Below, piece after piece: positions 43,956-53,519 of a DNA stretch of 64,000 nt. Source of the stretch: Desulfatibacillum aliphaticivorans DSM 15576 (GTDB taxonomy: Bacteria > Desulfobacterota > Desulfobacteria > Desulfobacterales > Desulfatibacillaceae); NCBI RefSeq assembly GCF_000429905.1, contig NZ_AUCT01000011.1:141312-205311 (forward strand), written 5' to 3'. Positions within the stretch are counted from its first letter, which is position 1. Each line of letters begins with the position of its first letter. The translations under genes were made by a program, and so were the position numbers. Below the pieces are notes generated by a model. That model worked only from the letters and a program-made list of their open reading frames with translations, did not search any database and was not told the origin of the DNA.

Positions 43956-44735
43956 CTATTTACCGGTGAACTTGGGTTCCCGCTTTTCCAAAAAGGCGGT
44001 AATGCCTTCCTTTGCATCTTCCGTCGCCGCCACGTCCGACAGCTTGCCGGATAGGAGATCCAAGGCGCTCTCCAAATCCATGGAATCCACGGCGTAATAG
44101 GCTTCTTTCCCGATCTTCATGCCAATGGGGCTCTTTTTGGCCAGGGTGGACAACACCTTGTCAACCTCCGCGTCCAGATCCTCGGGGGCGACCACCCGGG
44201 TGAGCATGCCCATTTCCAGGGCCTTTTCCGCGGTGATCTTGTCGCCCAGAAGAATCATCTCCATGGCCGCCTTGCGGGGCACGTTCCTAAAAATCAGGGC
44301 GCCGATCATCAAGGGGAACAAGCCCACATTCACCTCCGGGGTCCCGAATTTGGCCGTGTTCGCGGCGATCACAATGTCGCAGGCCAGCATGAATCCCGTG
44401 CCTCCGGCCACGCAGGAGCCAGCCACCCGGGCCACCGTGGGCTTGGGATATCCGGCGATTCTTTTCAGCAAGTCCGCATAGGCCTGATTGCCGCTTTGGG
44501 CCTTGCCCACGCCGCCGCCCATGGCGCTTGCAAGGTCTGCCCCCGCGCAAAACGCCCGGTTTCCCGCGGCGGTCACGCAAACCACGCGCACTTCCGGATC
44601 ATTTTCCGCCTCGTCCAGATACTTGAAAAAGCCTTCAATCACCGCTCCGTTGATGGAGTTGCGGTTTTTCTCCCGGTTGATGGTCAACCAGGCCACATTG
44701 TTTTCCACACGGTACAGCAAGTCTCCTGAATCCAT
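43956..44735 (-). CDS. Enoyl-CoA hydratase
   Basis: 259 residues, ATG with AGGGG upstream. Crotonase: LTINREKNRNSINGAVIEGF, RAFCAGADLASAMGGG (oxyanion), ARVAGSCVAGGTGFMLACDIVIA, TPEVNVGLFPLMIGALIFRNVPRK, ITAFLEKREPKFTGK. The PEVN region carries a Glu at a usual catalytic position, so hydration is plausible. First gene of the unit with acyl-CoA dehydrogenase. Its C-terminal ending is similar to that of the crotonase at 36296. Confidence 0.9.
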   Translation of the reverse strand: MDSGDLLYRVENNVAWLTINREKNRNSINGAVIEGFFKYLDEAENDPEVRVVCVTAAGNRAFCAGADLASAMGGGVGKAQSGNQAYADLLKRIAGYPKPTVARVAGSCVAGGTGFMLACDIVIAANTAKFGTPEVNVGLFPLMIGALIFRNVPRKAAMEMILLGDKITAEKALEMGMLTRVVAPEDLDAEVDKVLSTLAKKSPIGMKIGKEAYYAVDSMDLESALDLLSGKLSDVAATEDAKEGITAFLEKREPKFTGK

Positions 44736-44739
44736 TGTT

Positions 44740-45378
44740 TAACCCCTGTTTTTGAAAGTTTACCTCTTGCCCGCCGCAATTTTCATTCGCGCTCGAACAA
44801 ATTCAAGAACGCCTACGGAGCGACCGGCCTCCCGCCGAAAAAACAAGCTCACAATGGGAAGCCGGCAGGTTTTATCAATGCGTGCTCAGAGCTGCGGCCT
44901 GCGCGGCTCCGCATTCCTTTATCCATGTGTGTTTGTTCGGGAGAGGCCCAATGCGCCAAGCCGCAATTCCGGCGGCTCGTCTTGCAAAGACTCAGTTGCA
45001 TGGCTTCAAGAAGTTGCATGGCGCCTCTTTGGTTGATGGATGTGAAGAATCGAGGAAAGGTCAAGCCCCTGACCCCGGCGTTGAACTTGAATATTTTTTT
45101 AAAATATTCAAAAAGTGAAGTCAAGATAAAATTATTCAATTTTAAAATAGGCCGCGCCGCCCTGCCGCCCTGGCCTCCGGACAAAACGGGGGATAGGTTT
45201 CGAGAATACAGTATACAAAAATCTCCGTGCATCTGCAACGAGTGGATGAATTTACAGCAGGGGAATTCCAAAGGGCGGAATGGGGAGCGGAGCCAGGGTT
45301 TCTTCCTGCACACACAAATCCACCGGCCGGGGCAATTCTCCGGGCGCCGGCGTGCGGCAAGTCCTGACTGGCGGCGGG
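44740..45378. other. Intergenic region with REP-like sequence, no supported gene
   Basis: Short overlapping plus-strand frames show no family features. Around 45055-45080, GAGGAAAGGTCAAGCCCCTG followed by ACCCC resembles REP-type palindromes. An AT-rich stretch (45090-45150) follows. The upstream part must contain the promoter of the minus-strand enoyl-CoA hydratase operon. Confidence 0.45.
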
Positions 45379-47619
45379 CTATGATTTTTTATCGAGAATT
45401 TGCCGGAGCGTGGAAGCGATGCCGTGCATGGACATGGGTTTGGAGACATATGCGGCCATGCCCATTTCAAGGGCCTTTTTCTCGTTGATCTGGTTGCTGT
45501 ATCCGGTGCAGATCACCACGGGAACGGTTTCATCCACCTGGCGGATTTTTTCAAAAAGCTCCACCCCGCTCATTTCCGGCATACTCATGTCGGTCATGAT
45601 AAGGTCGAACTTGGAGGGATTATTGCGGAACATGTCCAAAGCCTCGACCGGACTGGAAAGGGTGACGACGCCGTATCCCAGCCTTCCAAGCATTTGCTCG
45701 GCCATTTCCACCATGGAGGCCTCGTCATCCACAAACAGGATGGACTCGCTGCCGGAAGGCAGGTCCGTAATCTCCTCTTGTGCGCCTTCTTCCGATGCGG
45801 ATTCCCGGGATATGGGAAAGTACAGGCTGAAAGCCGTGCCCTTGCCCGGAGAGCTTTCCACGGCAATGAATCCGCCGTGATTTTTCACAATGCCGTGGAC
45901 CACGGCCAGGCCCAGGCCGGAGCCCTCCCCCACTTCCTTGGTGGTGAAGTAAGGATCGAATATTCTGTCCACATGCTCCGGCGGAATGCCCGGCCCCGAG
46001 TCCGCCACGACCAGTCGGGCGAAGTCCCCCCCACGCACATCCTGGGGCAGGGAGGGATGCCCGGACGGCAAGCTCACCCGTTCCAGGCTGATTTCCAGCA
46101 TTCCTCCGGTTTGCTCCATGGCTTGGGAGGCGTTGAGGCAAAGGTTTGTGATCGCCTGATTCAGCATGGCGCCGTCCCCGTTAATAATGGCCTTGGCCTC
46201 TCCAAAATCCATACGGACATGGACTTTGCCCGGCAAGGTGAACCGGAGCAGGTTCAGGGACTCCCGGATGACGGGAACGATGTCCAGGGGGGCGAGGATT
46301 TTCTCCTCGGTCCGGGTGTACCGTAAAAGCTGCGCTATGATATCCCTGGCCCGAAGTCCGGCCTTTCTTATTTCCGCAAGGCTGAAATATTGCGGGTCCG
46401 ACTCATCCACGTCATATAACAAGAGATCCGCATGGCCGAGCACAACGCCCAGGATGTTGTTGAAATCATGGGCCACGCCGCCTGTCAGGGTGCCGATGGC
46501 TTCCCTTTTCTGCACTTCCTGGAGCCTTTGCTCCAGGCGAAGCCGTTCCCCTTCGGCTTTTTTCCTTGCCTCGATGTCCCGGTTGACGCCCACCATGCCG
46601 ATTGGCTTGCCTTCCTCGTTTCGAATAAAGGAGGTGGTCACTTCGGTCCAGGAAACGGTTCCGTCCTTGCTGATTTGCTGCAATTCCAGGGTTCGCGAGC
46701 GTTTTGAGTCAATTCCCGGCCGAAACGCCCTTTCCAGCCCTGCTTTTAAGGCCTTTTCAGCCATTTCCTGCGAGACCAGCGTGAGCATTTCATTCAGGCT
46801 TTGCTCCAGGACCTCTTCCGGTGTGTACCCCCGGGCGGCGTAAACGGACGGACTCACATAGGTGATCTTGTCTTTTTTCATGTCATACGTCCAGATGACG
46901 TCCGACACGTTGTCCGCAAGCAACCGGTATCTATTTTCACTTTCCCTGAGAGCGGCCTCGGCTTTTTCCCGTTCCTCAATTTCCCGGATGAGTTTTTGCT
47001 GCTCTTCCATCAATTCCTTATTGGACTCCTGGGCTTTGTCAGCCAGGAACTCCATAGCTTTGATCATGGAGGCGGCGGCGAAGGTGGAAATGGCGTTCAT
47101 GAGCATGAAGGTGGCCCAGGCCACCCATCCCCTAATCATGGTGGGGAAGAAAGGAAGGTCCGGCTTCCAATGGCCGCCGCCCTGGAGCGCGCCGAAAAAA
47201 AGCAGAATGCAGGCGTTGAGCAACAGGGCGAAGGCGCCGGCCTTTATTCCCAGCAAAAGGCCGGAAAGCACGGCAAAGGCGAACAGGCAAAAAGCGCCGC
47301 CGCTCAGCAGCCCGAAATTTCCGATTATATAGAGGCCTATGATGAAAATCAGCAGGACGACCGTTATGGCCCGGAACCTGAAATCCAGACGGCTGGAAAC
47401 AAGGATGAAAATTCCGGCCGCGTAGGTCGCCGCGTCCAGGAAGAAGATCAGCCAAAGCCCTTCGCGAATCGCCATGACCGCGGCTGGAATCAGGGCGAAA
47501 AAAGCAATGATCAGTCCGGCCACCAGGATCACCTGGAGGATTCTGTCCCTCCAGAAGTCCTTATCCCGGCTTTCGCCCGAGAGAGGCGGTTTAAGAAATT
47601 TTTTCAGCCTTTCAATCAT
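45379..47619 (-). CDS. Membrane PAS hybrid sensor histidine kinase with receiver
   Basis: 746 residues from the ATG at 47619 (a TTG at 47628 is possible). About six membrane segments (25-195), coiled coil (KELMEEQQKLIREIEEREKAE), one PAS domain (about 225-345, VIWTYDMKKDKITYVSPSVYAARGYTPEE). HisKA with GGVAHDFNN (His near 383), ATPase with NLCLNASQAM, VADSGPGIP and GEGSGLGLA. Receiver from about 626 (LFVDDEA, LIMTDMSMPEMSG, VSKPMSM). The receiver ending CTGYSNQINEKKALEMG...MHGIASTLRQIL parallels that of the kinase at 7098, pointing to duplication. Orphan; output unknown. Confidence 0.92.
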   Translation of the reverse strand: MIERLKKFLKPPLSGESRDKDFWRDRILQVILVAGLIIAFFALIPAAVMAIREGLWLIFFLDAATYAAGIFILVSSRLDFRFRAITVVLLIFIIGLYIIGNFGLLSGGAFCLFAFAVLSGLLLGIKAGAFALLLNACILLFFGALQGGGHWKPDLPFFPTMIRGWVAWATFMLMNAISTFAAASMIKAMEFLADKAQESNKELMEEQQKLIREIEEREKAEAALRESENRYRLLADNVSDVIWTYDMKKDKITYVSPSVYAARGYTPEEVLEQSLNEMLTLVSQEMAEKALKAGLERAFRPGIDSKRSRTLELQQISKDGTVSWTEVTTSFIRNEEGKPIGMVGVNRDIEARKKAEGERLRLEQRLQEVQKREAIGTLTGGVAHDFNNILGVVLGHADLLLYDVDESDPQYFSLAEIRKAGLRARDIIAQLLRYTRTEEKILAPLDIVPVIRESLNLLRFTLPGKVHVRMDFGEAKAIINGDGAMLNQAITNLCLNASQAMEQTGGMLEISLERVSLPSGHPSLPQDVRGGDFARLVVADSGPGIPPEHVDRIFDPYFTTKEVGEGSGLGLAVVHGIVKNHGGFIAVESSPGKGTAFSLYFPISRESASEEGAQEEITDLPSGSESILFVDDEASMVEMAEQMLGRLGYGVVTLSSPVEALDMFRNNPSKFDLIMTDMSMPEMSGVELFEKIRQVDETVPVVICTGYSNQINEKKALEMGMAAYVSKPMSMHGIASTLRQILDKKS

Positions 47620-47659
47620 GCGTCTCAATAGCTTTCAATAAGGCGCTATCCCGTTTTTT

Positions 47660-48586
47660 TCATTTTCCCTTAACGCGGGGCTTTTTTCTTTTTTTATGCG
47701 GCGTGCAAGGGTTCTCCACTCTTTCCCGCAAAAACTTTTCAATCCGCAAGTTCATGAGTTCGGGCTGCTCCACCAGGGCTGCGTGGCTGCCGCGGGGAAT
47801 GACCAGCAACTCGGAATTGGGGATCATGCCGTGCATGTCCTTTGATATTTCCAGGGGGGTGAACAGGTCGTCCTCCCCGGCGATGACCAGGACCGGAACC
47901 TTTATTTCCGGCAGGATCGCCCTGGCCGAATGCTCCTGCATGTGTTTGGCCATGGCCATAAAGGCCCTGAGGTCCAGGGTTTTCAGGTGATCCAGATACA
48001 GGTGCAGGTCTTTTTTCCTGATGTGCTGAAAATTGACCAGCCCGGTCAGCCTGGCGCCGGGCCAGGCCACGTAATCGGAAAACAACACCTTCAGCCCGGT
48101 GCGGACGGCTTTTTGCGCGGCGCCGGGAAAAAGAAACATGGGATAAAACCCGAACGCGAACAAATACTTGAATATATCCGTTCCCAAAAAGGTGTCCAAA
48201 GGGCGGCCGTAAGCCCCCAGCACGGGAATCAGGGCTGCGCAGCGATCCGGATTTTGCCGGTAGAACTCCAGGATGGTCTGCACGCCCATGCTGTGCCCAA
48301 GCAGGACCGCCTTGTCCGCTTTTGCGTCGTCCAGGACCGCCAGCAGGTCCCGGGCGTTGGTTTCCATGGTCAGGCCGTCATAATCCGGCCCGGGCCCCGA
48401 CTTTCCGTGAAAGCGGTAGTCCCAGACAATCACCCGATGGGATTTGGAAAAATACTTGACCAGGTAATTCCAAAAAAACGTGGAAACCCCTATGCCGTTG
48501 CAGGCGCACATGACCGGGCCTTCGCCCTCGGTCCGGTAATGAATCCGCGTTCCATCAAAACTTTTAACTGTCCTGCTCACCGCCAT
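47660..48586 (-). CDS. Alpha/beta-hydrolase fold protein
   Basis: 308 residues. Nucleophile elbow GHSMG (in KAVLLGHSMGVQTI), acid Asp in VIAGEDDLFTPLE, His in PRGSHAALVEQPE, and a lid region rich in aromatics (KYLFAFGFYPMFLFPGA). Oxyanion segment CNGIGVSTFFW. The C-terminus is very basic (CTPHKKRKKPRVKGK). It is likely a cytosolic ester or epoxide-type hydrolase; the substrate is not readable. Its start lies 23 bp inside the preceding kinase gene, implying translational coupling. Confidence 0.88.
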   Translation of the reverse strand: MAVSRTVKSFDGTRIHYRTEGEGPVMCACNGIGVSTFFWNYLVKYFSKSHRVIVWDYRFHGKSGPGPDYDGLTMETNARDLLAVLDDAKADKAVLLGHSMGVQTILEFYRQNPDRCAALIPVLGAYGRPLDTFLGTDIFKYLFAFGFYPMFLFPGAAQKAVRTGLKVLFSDYVAWPGARLTGLVNFQHIRKKDLHLYLDHLKTLDLRAFMAMAKHMQEHSARAILPEIKVPVLVIAGEDDLFTPLEISKDMHGMIPNSELLVIPRGSHAALVEQPELMNLRIEKFLRERVENPCTPHKKRKKPRVKGK

Positions 48587-49112
48587 AATAAGATATAGCC
48601 CCCCTCTCCTGCTCCGTGGCCGTCACGCTTTGCAAAAGCTCTACAATCTCGCTTTCCCGCAGGTTTTCGTTCCGGATAATCAGGTCGTAATCCAAGGCCG
48701 GACCTGAGCTGATCCGGTGCACTTTTTCTATCAGGGCGTCGTCTGCAGGCATGTGAACGCCTGCGTCCCTGGATCGGATCCTTGTTAAGCATACCTTTGC
48801 GGACGCACTGACGGCAATCAATTTTATGTCAAATTGCAGCCGCAAGGATTCCAGCAATTCAAAGAACAGCGGCGAAGCCCCTGTACTTTCAAAGGCCAGT
48901 GCATATTTGGTTTTCAATAATCGCTCAATGGTTTTTGCGGTTTCCACAAACCCCGCTTTGTAGACGTCTTGGGTTTCCAGCCCCTGTTTTTGGAATTGCA
49001 GGAAGATGTCTTCGGTTAATAAAAAGGGGATTCCCAGGCGGGATTCCATGAGGCGCCCTATATGGGACTTGCCGCTGCCTTTAGGTCCGAGGAGGATGTA
49101 AACTGTCTTCAT
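48564..49112 (-). CDS. P-loop kinase-like protein (shikimate-kinase-like fold)
   Basis: 182 residues. P-loop GPKGSGKSH at residues 9-17. KYALAFESTGASPLFFELLESL is in the place of the kinase Walker B, and a lid-like Arg segment CLTRIRSRDAG follows. The N-terminal half resembles shikimate/gluconate kinases, but the shikimate-binding residues are not apparent, so the substrate is unknown. It lies 35 bp after the potassium-channel gene and overlaps the hydrolase gene. Confidence 0.72.
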   Translation of the reverse strand: MKTVYILLGPKGSGKSHIGRLMESRLGIPFLLTEDIFLQFQKQGLETQDVYKAGFVETAKTIERLLKTKYALAFESTGASPLFFELLESLRLQFDIKLIAVSASAKVCLTRIRSRDAGVHMPADDALIEKVHRISSGPALDYDLIIRNENLRESEIVELLQSVTATEQERGAISYYGGEQDS

Positions 49113-49147
49113 GGGCCGTCTTCGCGCCCCGGCCCGGCCGGGCGGGG

Positions 49148-50146
49148 TCAGGGATTGAGGATTTTTTCCAGTTGGGAAAGGTTTGCACGCTTGCCCACGG
49201 CGATGACCGTGTCTCCCGGGGTGATGATGGCGGAGAACTCCGGGTTGAAGGACATGGCGCCGTCCGACTTTTTTATGGCGATGATGATGAGGTTCAAATC
49301 CTTGCGGATATTGGATTCAAACAAGGCCACGCCGGCCAGTTTGGAGTCTTCCGCGACGGGGATTTCCTCCATGTTGATGTCGTCCTGGGTGGTGCATGAG
49401 GCCAGTTCCAGAAAGTCCGTAACGTTGGGATGCAAAATGCCTTCGGCCATGCGCTTGGCGCCAATGTCGTGGGGAGAGACGACCTTGGTGGAGCCGGCCG
49501 CCATCAGCTTGGGGATGGAGGACTGGACATTGGCCCGGGCCATGATAAACAGGTCGGGATTCAACTGCCGGGCGGTAAGCACCACAAACACGTTCTGGGC
49601 GTCGCTGCCCAAAGCCGCCACCAGGCCCTTGGCCTGCTTGATTCCAGCCTGGATCAGGGTTTCCTCGTTGGTGGCGTCAGCCAGCAGGTAAAGAATCCCT
49701 TCCTTATTCAGGCTCTCAAGGTGTTTTTCCTCCTGCTCCACGACCACGATCTGCTTTCTTCCGTGGATCAGGTCTTTGCATAGGACGCTGCCTATGCGGC
49801 CGTATCCGCAAACCACGTAGTGATTTTTCAGCTTTTTGATCTGATTTTCCAATTTCCTTCTCCCCAAGATCTCCCGCAGGCGCCCTTCCACCATGAACTG
49901 GGCGAGAAACGCCACGGCGTACATAAAAAGCCCCACCCCGAAAAAAATAAAGATGATGACGAAAAACCGGCCGTTTTCGTCCAGGTCGCCGACTTCTTTA
50001 TAGCCTACGGTGGAAATGGTGATGATGGTCATGTACAGAGCGTCCAAAAAGGACCAGCCCTCTATAATCATAAAGCCCACGGAGCCGCCCAGGATGACGA
50101 GGACGGTCATGAGTATGAGGGTTCTGAAATGCCTGGCCTGTTCCAT
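49148..50146 (-). CDS. Two-TM potassium channel with RCK/TrkA domains (MthK-like)
   Basis: 332 residues. TM1 (LILMTVLVILGGSVGFMII), pore helix with selectivity filter TISTVGYKEV, TM2 (FFVIIFIFFGVGLFMYAVAFL). Then an RCK-N Rossmann domain (HYVVCGYGRIGSVLCKDL, ADATNEETLIQAGI) and an RCK-C domain (LAGVALFESNIRKDLNLIIIAIKKSDG ... ITPGDTVIAVGKRANL). The inner-membrane K+ channel is gated by cytosolic ligand. GYGRIG is a GxGxxG nucleotide-type loop. Heads a minus-strand unit with the kinase and hydrolase genes. Confidence 0.93.
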   Translation of the reverse strand: MEQARHFRTLILMTVLVILGGSVGFMIIEGWSFLDALYMTIITISTVGYKEVGDLDENGRFFVIIFIFFGVGLFMYAVAFLAQFMVEGRLREILGRRKLENQIKKLKNHYVVCGYGRIGSVLCKDLIHGRKQIVVVEQEEKHLESLNKEGILYLLADATNEETLIQAGIKQAKGLVAALGSDAQNVFVVLTARQLNPDLFIMARANVQSSIPKLMAAGSTKVVSPHDIGAKRMAEGILHPNVTDFLELASCTTQDDINMEEIPVAEDSKLAGVALFESNIRKDLNLIIIAIKKSDGAMSFNPEFSAIITPGDTVIAVGKRANLSQLEKILNP

Positions 50147-50317
50147 ACGTTAATGCGGCCTCCCGGTTTGGCAGTATGCAAAGGGGGGCAAACGGCGCAA
50201 TACGCCTTTGAATCCCCATAAGGTATCCCGATAATGTTACCAGGAGAACCGGGGAAAAAGCAATACTTGTTGAAGGGAGTTTAGGTTATTAGGTGGGTTA
50301 TTTATCAGGTACAGCAA

Positions 50318-50390
50318 AGGGGGCTGGTCCTTGGTTGGCCCTTGGCGAGGCGTCAAACAGCTTTCAAAGCCAACCAATGACTTGCCCCCT
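50318..50390. repeat. Long imperfect hairpin in the intergenic gap
   Basis: Outer arms AGGGGGC / GCCCCCT (50318-50324, 50384-50390) and inner arms TTGGTTGGC / GCCAACCAA (50331-50339, 50369-50377). They are joined by a mostly paired 6-nt segment, making a near-continuous stem of about 22 bp with a 29-nt loop. It lies 26 bp after the stop of the START gene and has no T-run. It could be a terminator or a processed structure. Confidence 0.6.
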
Positions 50391-50415
50391 ATCCAAAATA
50401 CGGGGATGCAACGGT

Positions 50416-51093
50416 CTATCCGTTTTTGCCGGAATCCCGCTTTTGGCTTTGCATGGCCGCTTTGATGTATTTTTCCTTGACGGCCATTTTTTTCATGCCC
50501 AAAAGCGTGCCCTCCGGAATGGTTTTGGTAAAGGCGTTCACCGCGGATACGGGAATGGTCCCGGCCGGGTCCGCAATCACGCGATAGCGCACCTCGGTTT
50601 TGTCCTTGTCTATGGCGGCCATATATATCCGGCCCTGGAACGTCCTCATGGGAATCCGCTTGTCACGACCCACCCCTGCGGCATCCGGGTCCATTTGAAG
50701 CAGAATCTCCATAATCCCTTTGTCCCGGTCCTTGGTGGTGATCGCGTTGAAAACCATGTCCCGGTCCGAACAGGGCCAGGGCAAAGCCTGGATATAATAG
50801 ATCATGAGGCTCCCGTCGTCCAATGTCTCCACAAGCTCCGATCCATTGCATTTGGCCATCCACTGGGAATAATTAGCTACATCCAGCAGAACTGCATCCA
50901 ACAGGTCCACGCTGGCGGATATCTCTATAACCGCTTCGAATTCCAAAAAATCCGTACCCTCCACCTGGCGGGAGAAGGTTTGCACCCCGTCCTCATCCCT
51001 GACCAACTGCCAGGCCCCGTCTTCCGCGAAAACAGGGGAGAGAAATGCGCAAATGATAACCATCAAAGCTGAAAATGTGCAGACATGTTTCAT
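50416..51093 (-). CDS. Exported START-domain protein
   Basis: 225 residues from the ATG at 51093 (GAGG 8 bp upstream). Signal peptide KHVCTFSALMVIICAFLSPVFA, cleavage near 23. The rest is a START/lipid-binding fold: WQLVRDEDGVQTFSRQVEGTDFLEFEAVIEISASVDLLDAVLLDVANYSQWM, PWPCSDRDMVFNAIT, RIPMRTFQGRIYMAAIDKDKTEVRYRVIADPAGTIPVSAVNAF. Periplasmic START proteins bind lipids or other hydrophobic ligands; the ligand is unknown. Appears monocistronic. Confidence 0.88.
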   Translation of the reverse strand: MKHVCTFSALMVIICAFLSPVFAEDGAWQLVRDEDGVQTFSRQVEGTDFLEFEAVIEISASVDLLDAVLLDVANYSQWMAKCNGSELVETLDDGSLMIYYIQALPWPCSDRDMVFNAITTKDRDKGIMEILLQMDPDAAGVGRDKRIPMRTFQGRIYMAAIDKDKTEVRYRVIADPAGTIPVSAVNAFTKTIPEGTLLGMKKMAVKEKYIKAAMQSQKRDSGKNG

Positions 51094-51383
51094 AGTCGGG
51101 GCCTCATGTTCTTTTTGATTTTGTTTGGAAGGCGCGCCGTCCAAGGCTGCGGCGCTGTATTGACGATGAATATAAATTAGCGCGGCGCGGCGGGAAAATC
51201 AAGGATTTTTGACGCAATGCGGCATTTATTTTGACGTCCGGTAAATTTTATCAAAAAAACCTGGGGAAGCCCCTGGCCCTTTGTGCATTCAAGCCTTTAA
51301 AAATTGAGCCCCGCCGGGAATTGGAGTTGACCGGAACCGGCAGGAATGATAATGGATGCGTTGATTTTGCAGGCCCCATTTAA

Positions 51384-51469
51384 GGAGGGATGGCCGAGTG
51401 GTTTAAGGCGGCGGTCTTGAAAACCGTTGGGTGAAAGCCCCGTGGGTTCGAATCCTACTCCCTCCGCCA
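51384..51469 (+). tRNA. tRNA-Ser (anticodon TGA)
   Basis: Acceptor GGAGGGA pairs with TCCCTCC. D-arm TGGCCGAGTGGTTTAAGG, anticodon loop CTTGAAA (TGA), long variable arm (GTTGGGTGAAAGCCCC) as expected for serine, T-arm GGGTTCGAATCC, discriminator G and encoded CCA. Confidence 0.97.
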
Positions 51470-51529
51470 CACTTTTCATGCAAGTCAAGATACTCCAACC
51501 CCAGGCAGCGACGTTGGCGACGGCAGATT

Positions 51530-52552
51530 ATGAGTGATAATCCCAGCTATCAACCGCCCTATGTCATTACCCCGGCCATAATCAGCCTGATTGCCGAAAT
51601 CAGTGAAGCAGTAGGACGTCTGACTGCTCTGAACGGCTCCTCCAGTGACTTGAAACTGAGAAAATTAAACCAGGTGAAAACGATCCAGGGCTCCCTTGCT
51701 ATTGAAGGCAACACTCTGAACGAAGAACAGGTATCCGCTATTTTTGAAGGGAAAAGGGTGCTGGCGCCGCCAAAGGACATCCTGGAAGTGAAAAACGCCT
51801 TGGCCGCGTATGAAAGCCTTGGCGCTTGGAGCCCAAGCAAGGAACGGGACCTCCTGGAAGCCCACAGGATGCTTATGGCAGGACTTGTAGATAATCCGGG
51901 CGTTTATCGCAGTAAAGGAGTGGGGGTTGTTTCCGGGGATAAGTTGGTTCATATGGCGCCTCCGGGAGGACGCGTTCCCATCCTTATGCGAAATCTCCTG
52001 CTCTGGCTCCAAAATTCGGAGGAGCATCCCCTTGTGGCGGGCTCGGTGTTTCATTATGAATTTGAATTTATCCATCCTTTTGAGGACGGCAACGGACGTC
52101 TGGGACGGTTATGGCAAACCCTGATTCTTAACCGCTGGAATGACTTGTTTCTGGACATCCCGGTGGAAAGCCTGATCTATAATCATCAGCAGGAGTATTT
52201 CACCGCCCTCCAGGAAAGCACAAACCAAACTGATTCCGGTCCGTTCATTTGCTTTATGCTTAAGATGATCCAAAAGGCCGTTGCGTCCGCCGCCCCCCAG
52301 GTCACCCCCCAGGTCGCCCCCCAAGTCGCCCCCCAAGTCGGGCGACTGCTGCGGATCATGCAGGGCGCCATGACAAGGGAGGAGTTACAGCAGGCTTTGG
52401 GGCTTTCTGACCGAAAATCTTTCCGTGAGAGATATTTGAAGCCCGCCCTGGAAGCCGGGCTTATTAAAATGACCATCCCGGACAAGCCAAGCAGCCGGAA
52501 TCAAAGGTATCGCTTAACTCATAAAGGCGAAATCACCCTAACAGCGATGTAA
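51530..52552 (+). CDS. Fic-family protein with winged-helix C-terminus
   Basis: 340 residues from the ATG at 51530 (the frame extends into the tRNA and is not used). Inhibitory-helix-type motif SLAIEGN near residue 55 ([ST]xxxE[GN]). Catalytic Fic motif HPFEDGNGRLGR near residues 181-192, with all conserved residues for AMP transfer. A linker of repeated PQVT/PQVA units (about 254-268, from 12-bp direct repeats) leads to a C-terminal winged helix (MTREELQQALGLSDRKSFRERYLKPALEAGLI). It lies 60 bp downstream of tRNA-Ser on the same strand and before a MITE-like repeat, suggesting acquisition at the tRNA. Confidence 0.92.
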   Translation: MSDNPSYQPPYVITPAIISLIAEISEAVGRLTALNGSSSDLKLRKLNQVKTIQGSLAIEGNTLNEEQVSAIFEGKRVLAPPKDILEVKNALAAYESLGAWSPSKERDLLEAHRMLMAGLVDNPGVYRSKGVGVVSGDKLVHMAPPGGRVPILMRNLLLWLQNSEEHPLVAGSVFHYEFEFIHPFEDGNGRLGRLWQTLILNRWNDLFLDIPVESLIYNHQQEYFTALQESTNQTDSGPFICFMLKMIQKAVASAAPQVTPQVAPQVAPQVGRLLRIMQGAMTREELQQALGLSDRKSFRERYLKPALEAGLIKMTIPDKPSSRNQRYRLTHKGEITLTAM

Positions 52553-52630
52553 TACCCAATTGCTATCATTCGAGTAGTTTTTATATTCATTCTCCAGGCT
52601 CCCAAGATTTAATTTGCCAGGATGTAAGAA

Positions 52631-52878
52631 GACGCTGGGTCCCCGTTTCCGGGAGTGCGTCATGATGATTGCAAAAAAAAAGCAATCATCCCGCCGCCCC
52701 CCTACACGGGGATGACGGATAAAATCGGCTTCAGCAGCAAAAATGGTCTTGGAGGCGCTTAGACCATAACCGGGGAGAAGGAAACTACATCCGAGCTTTC
52801 CTTTACCATATCAGCACGTCATCCCGGCAAGGGGCGATCCGTTTTTCAGGATCGGCCCGCAAGCCGGGACCCAGCGTC
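52631..52878. repeat. MITE-like element, copy 1
   Basis: 248 bp bounded by inverted ends GACGCTGGGTCCC and GGGACCCAGCGTC. Inside are GCGTCATGATGATTGCAAAA, CAATCATCCCGCC, ACGGGGATGACGG and CGTCATCCC.GCAAGG. It is related to copies at 57313 and 57957 but is the most diverged in the middle. No coding frame. Confidence 0.8.
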
Positions 52879-53071
52879 ATTTTGGGTTTACCCGCGAATC
52901 CAATACGTGTTTGAAAGCAGTTTGGCATTCAGGCCCAAATCGGAGCAACCCATCCTCTTGTTAATCCCGTTTAATTTTTATAATTTTCTCCTGTTTTCAT
53001 ATTTTCAAGAAAAACCTCTGTGTGGTAATCTCAAATAAAATACCATTTGAATAGCATCACGAGGATGCGTC

Positions 53072-53401
53072 ATGAAACCGAGCCTTCGTACGAGCCTGTT
53101 ACAAAGCAGCGACGTCCTGGCCCGCTACGGGGGAGAGGAATTCTGCATTATGCTGCCGGAAACGCCCCTGGACAAAGCCACGGTCCTTGCCGAGCGGCTT
53201 CGCACCGCCATGGCGGAGCTGAGGATCGACCACCCCACGGAGCCGGTGGCTTTTACGGTCAGCATTGGGGCGGCCTCATGGAATAATGACGCAGACGCGG
53301 TGGACCAAGTATTAAAACAGGCTGATGAGGCCCCATACACGGCAAAGAATCAGGGAAGGAATCAAACTGTAGCGTGGAGGGATAACCCCGTGGTCATTTA
53401 G
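53072..53401 (+). pseudogene. Truncated GGDEF (diguanylate cyclase) fragment
   Basis: 109 residues covering only the second half of a GGDEF domain: SSDVLARYGGEEFCIMLPET (active-site GGEEF), AERLRTAMAEL, FTVSIGAASW, then QADEAPYTAKNQGRNQTV. The family normally has LYxAK where this has PYTAK, and needs about 70 further residues upstream for the nucleotide site. The ATG at 53072 has GAGGA upstream, so a short product may still be made, but it should not be a working cyclase. It lies after the MITE copy, so truncation by rearrangement is likely. Confidence 0.75.
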
Positions 53402-53519
53402 TATAATCGAGATTGAGCCCATACTTTTTTATTGCGGCTTGTATGAAGCCATGCAATATATATGATATAATTTGAGATATGACCGATTAATTGGAGTTTG
53501 AGAAGCGACGGAGAAAATC

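Noticed and set aside
44925..45488. 187-residue plus-strand frame after the enoyl-CoA hydratase operon
   Set aside because: Composition and content (REP-like segment, overlap with the kinase 3' end) argue against a gene.
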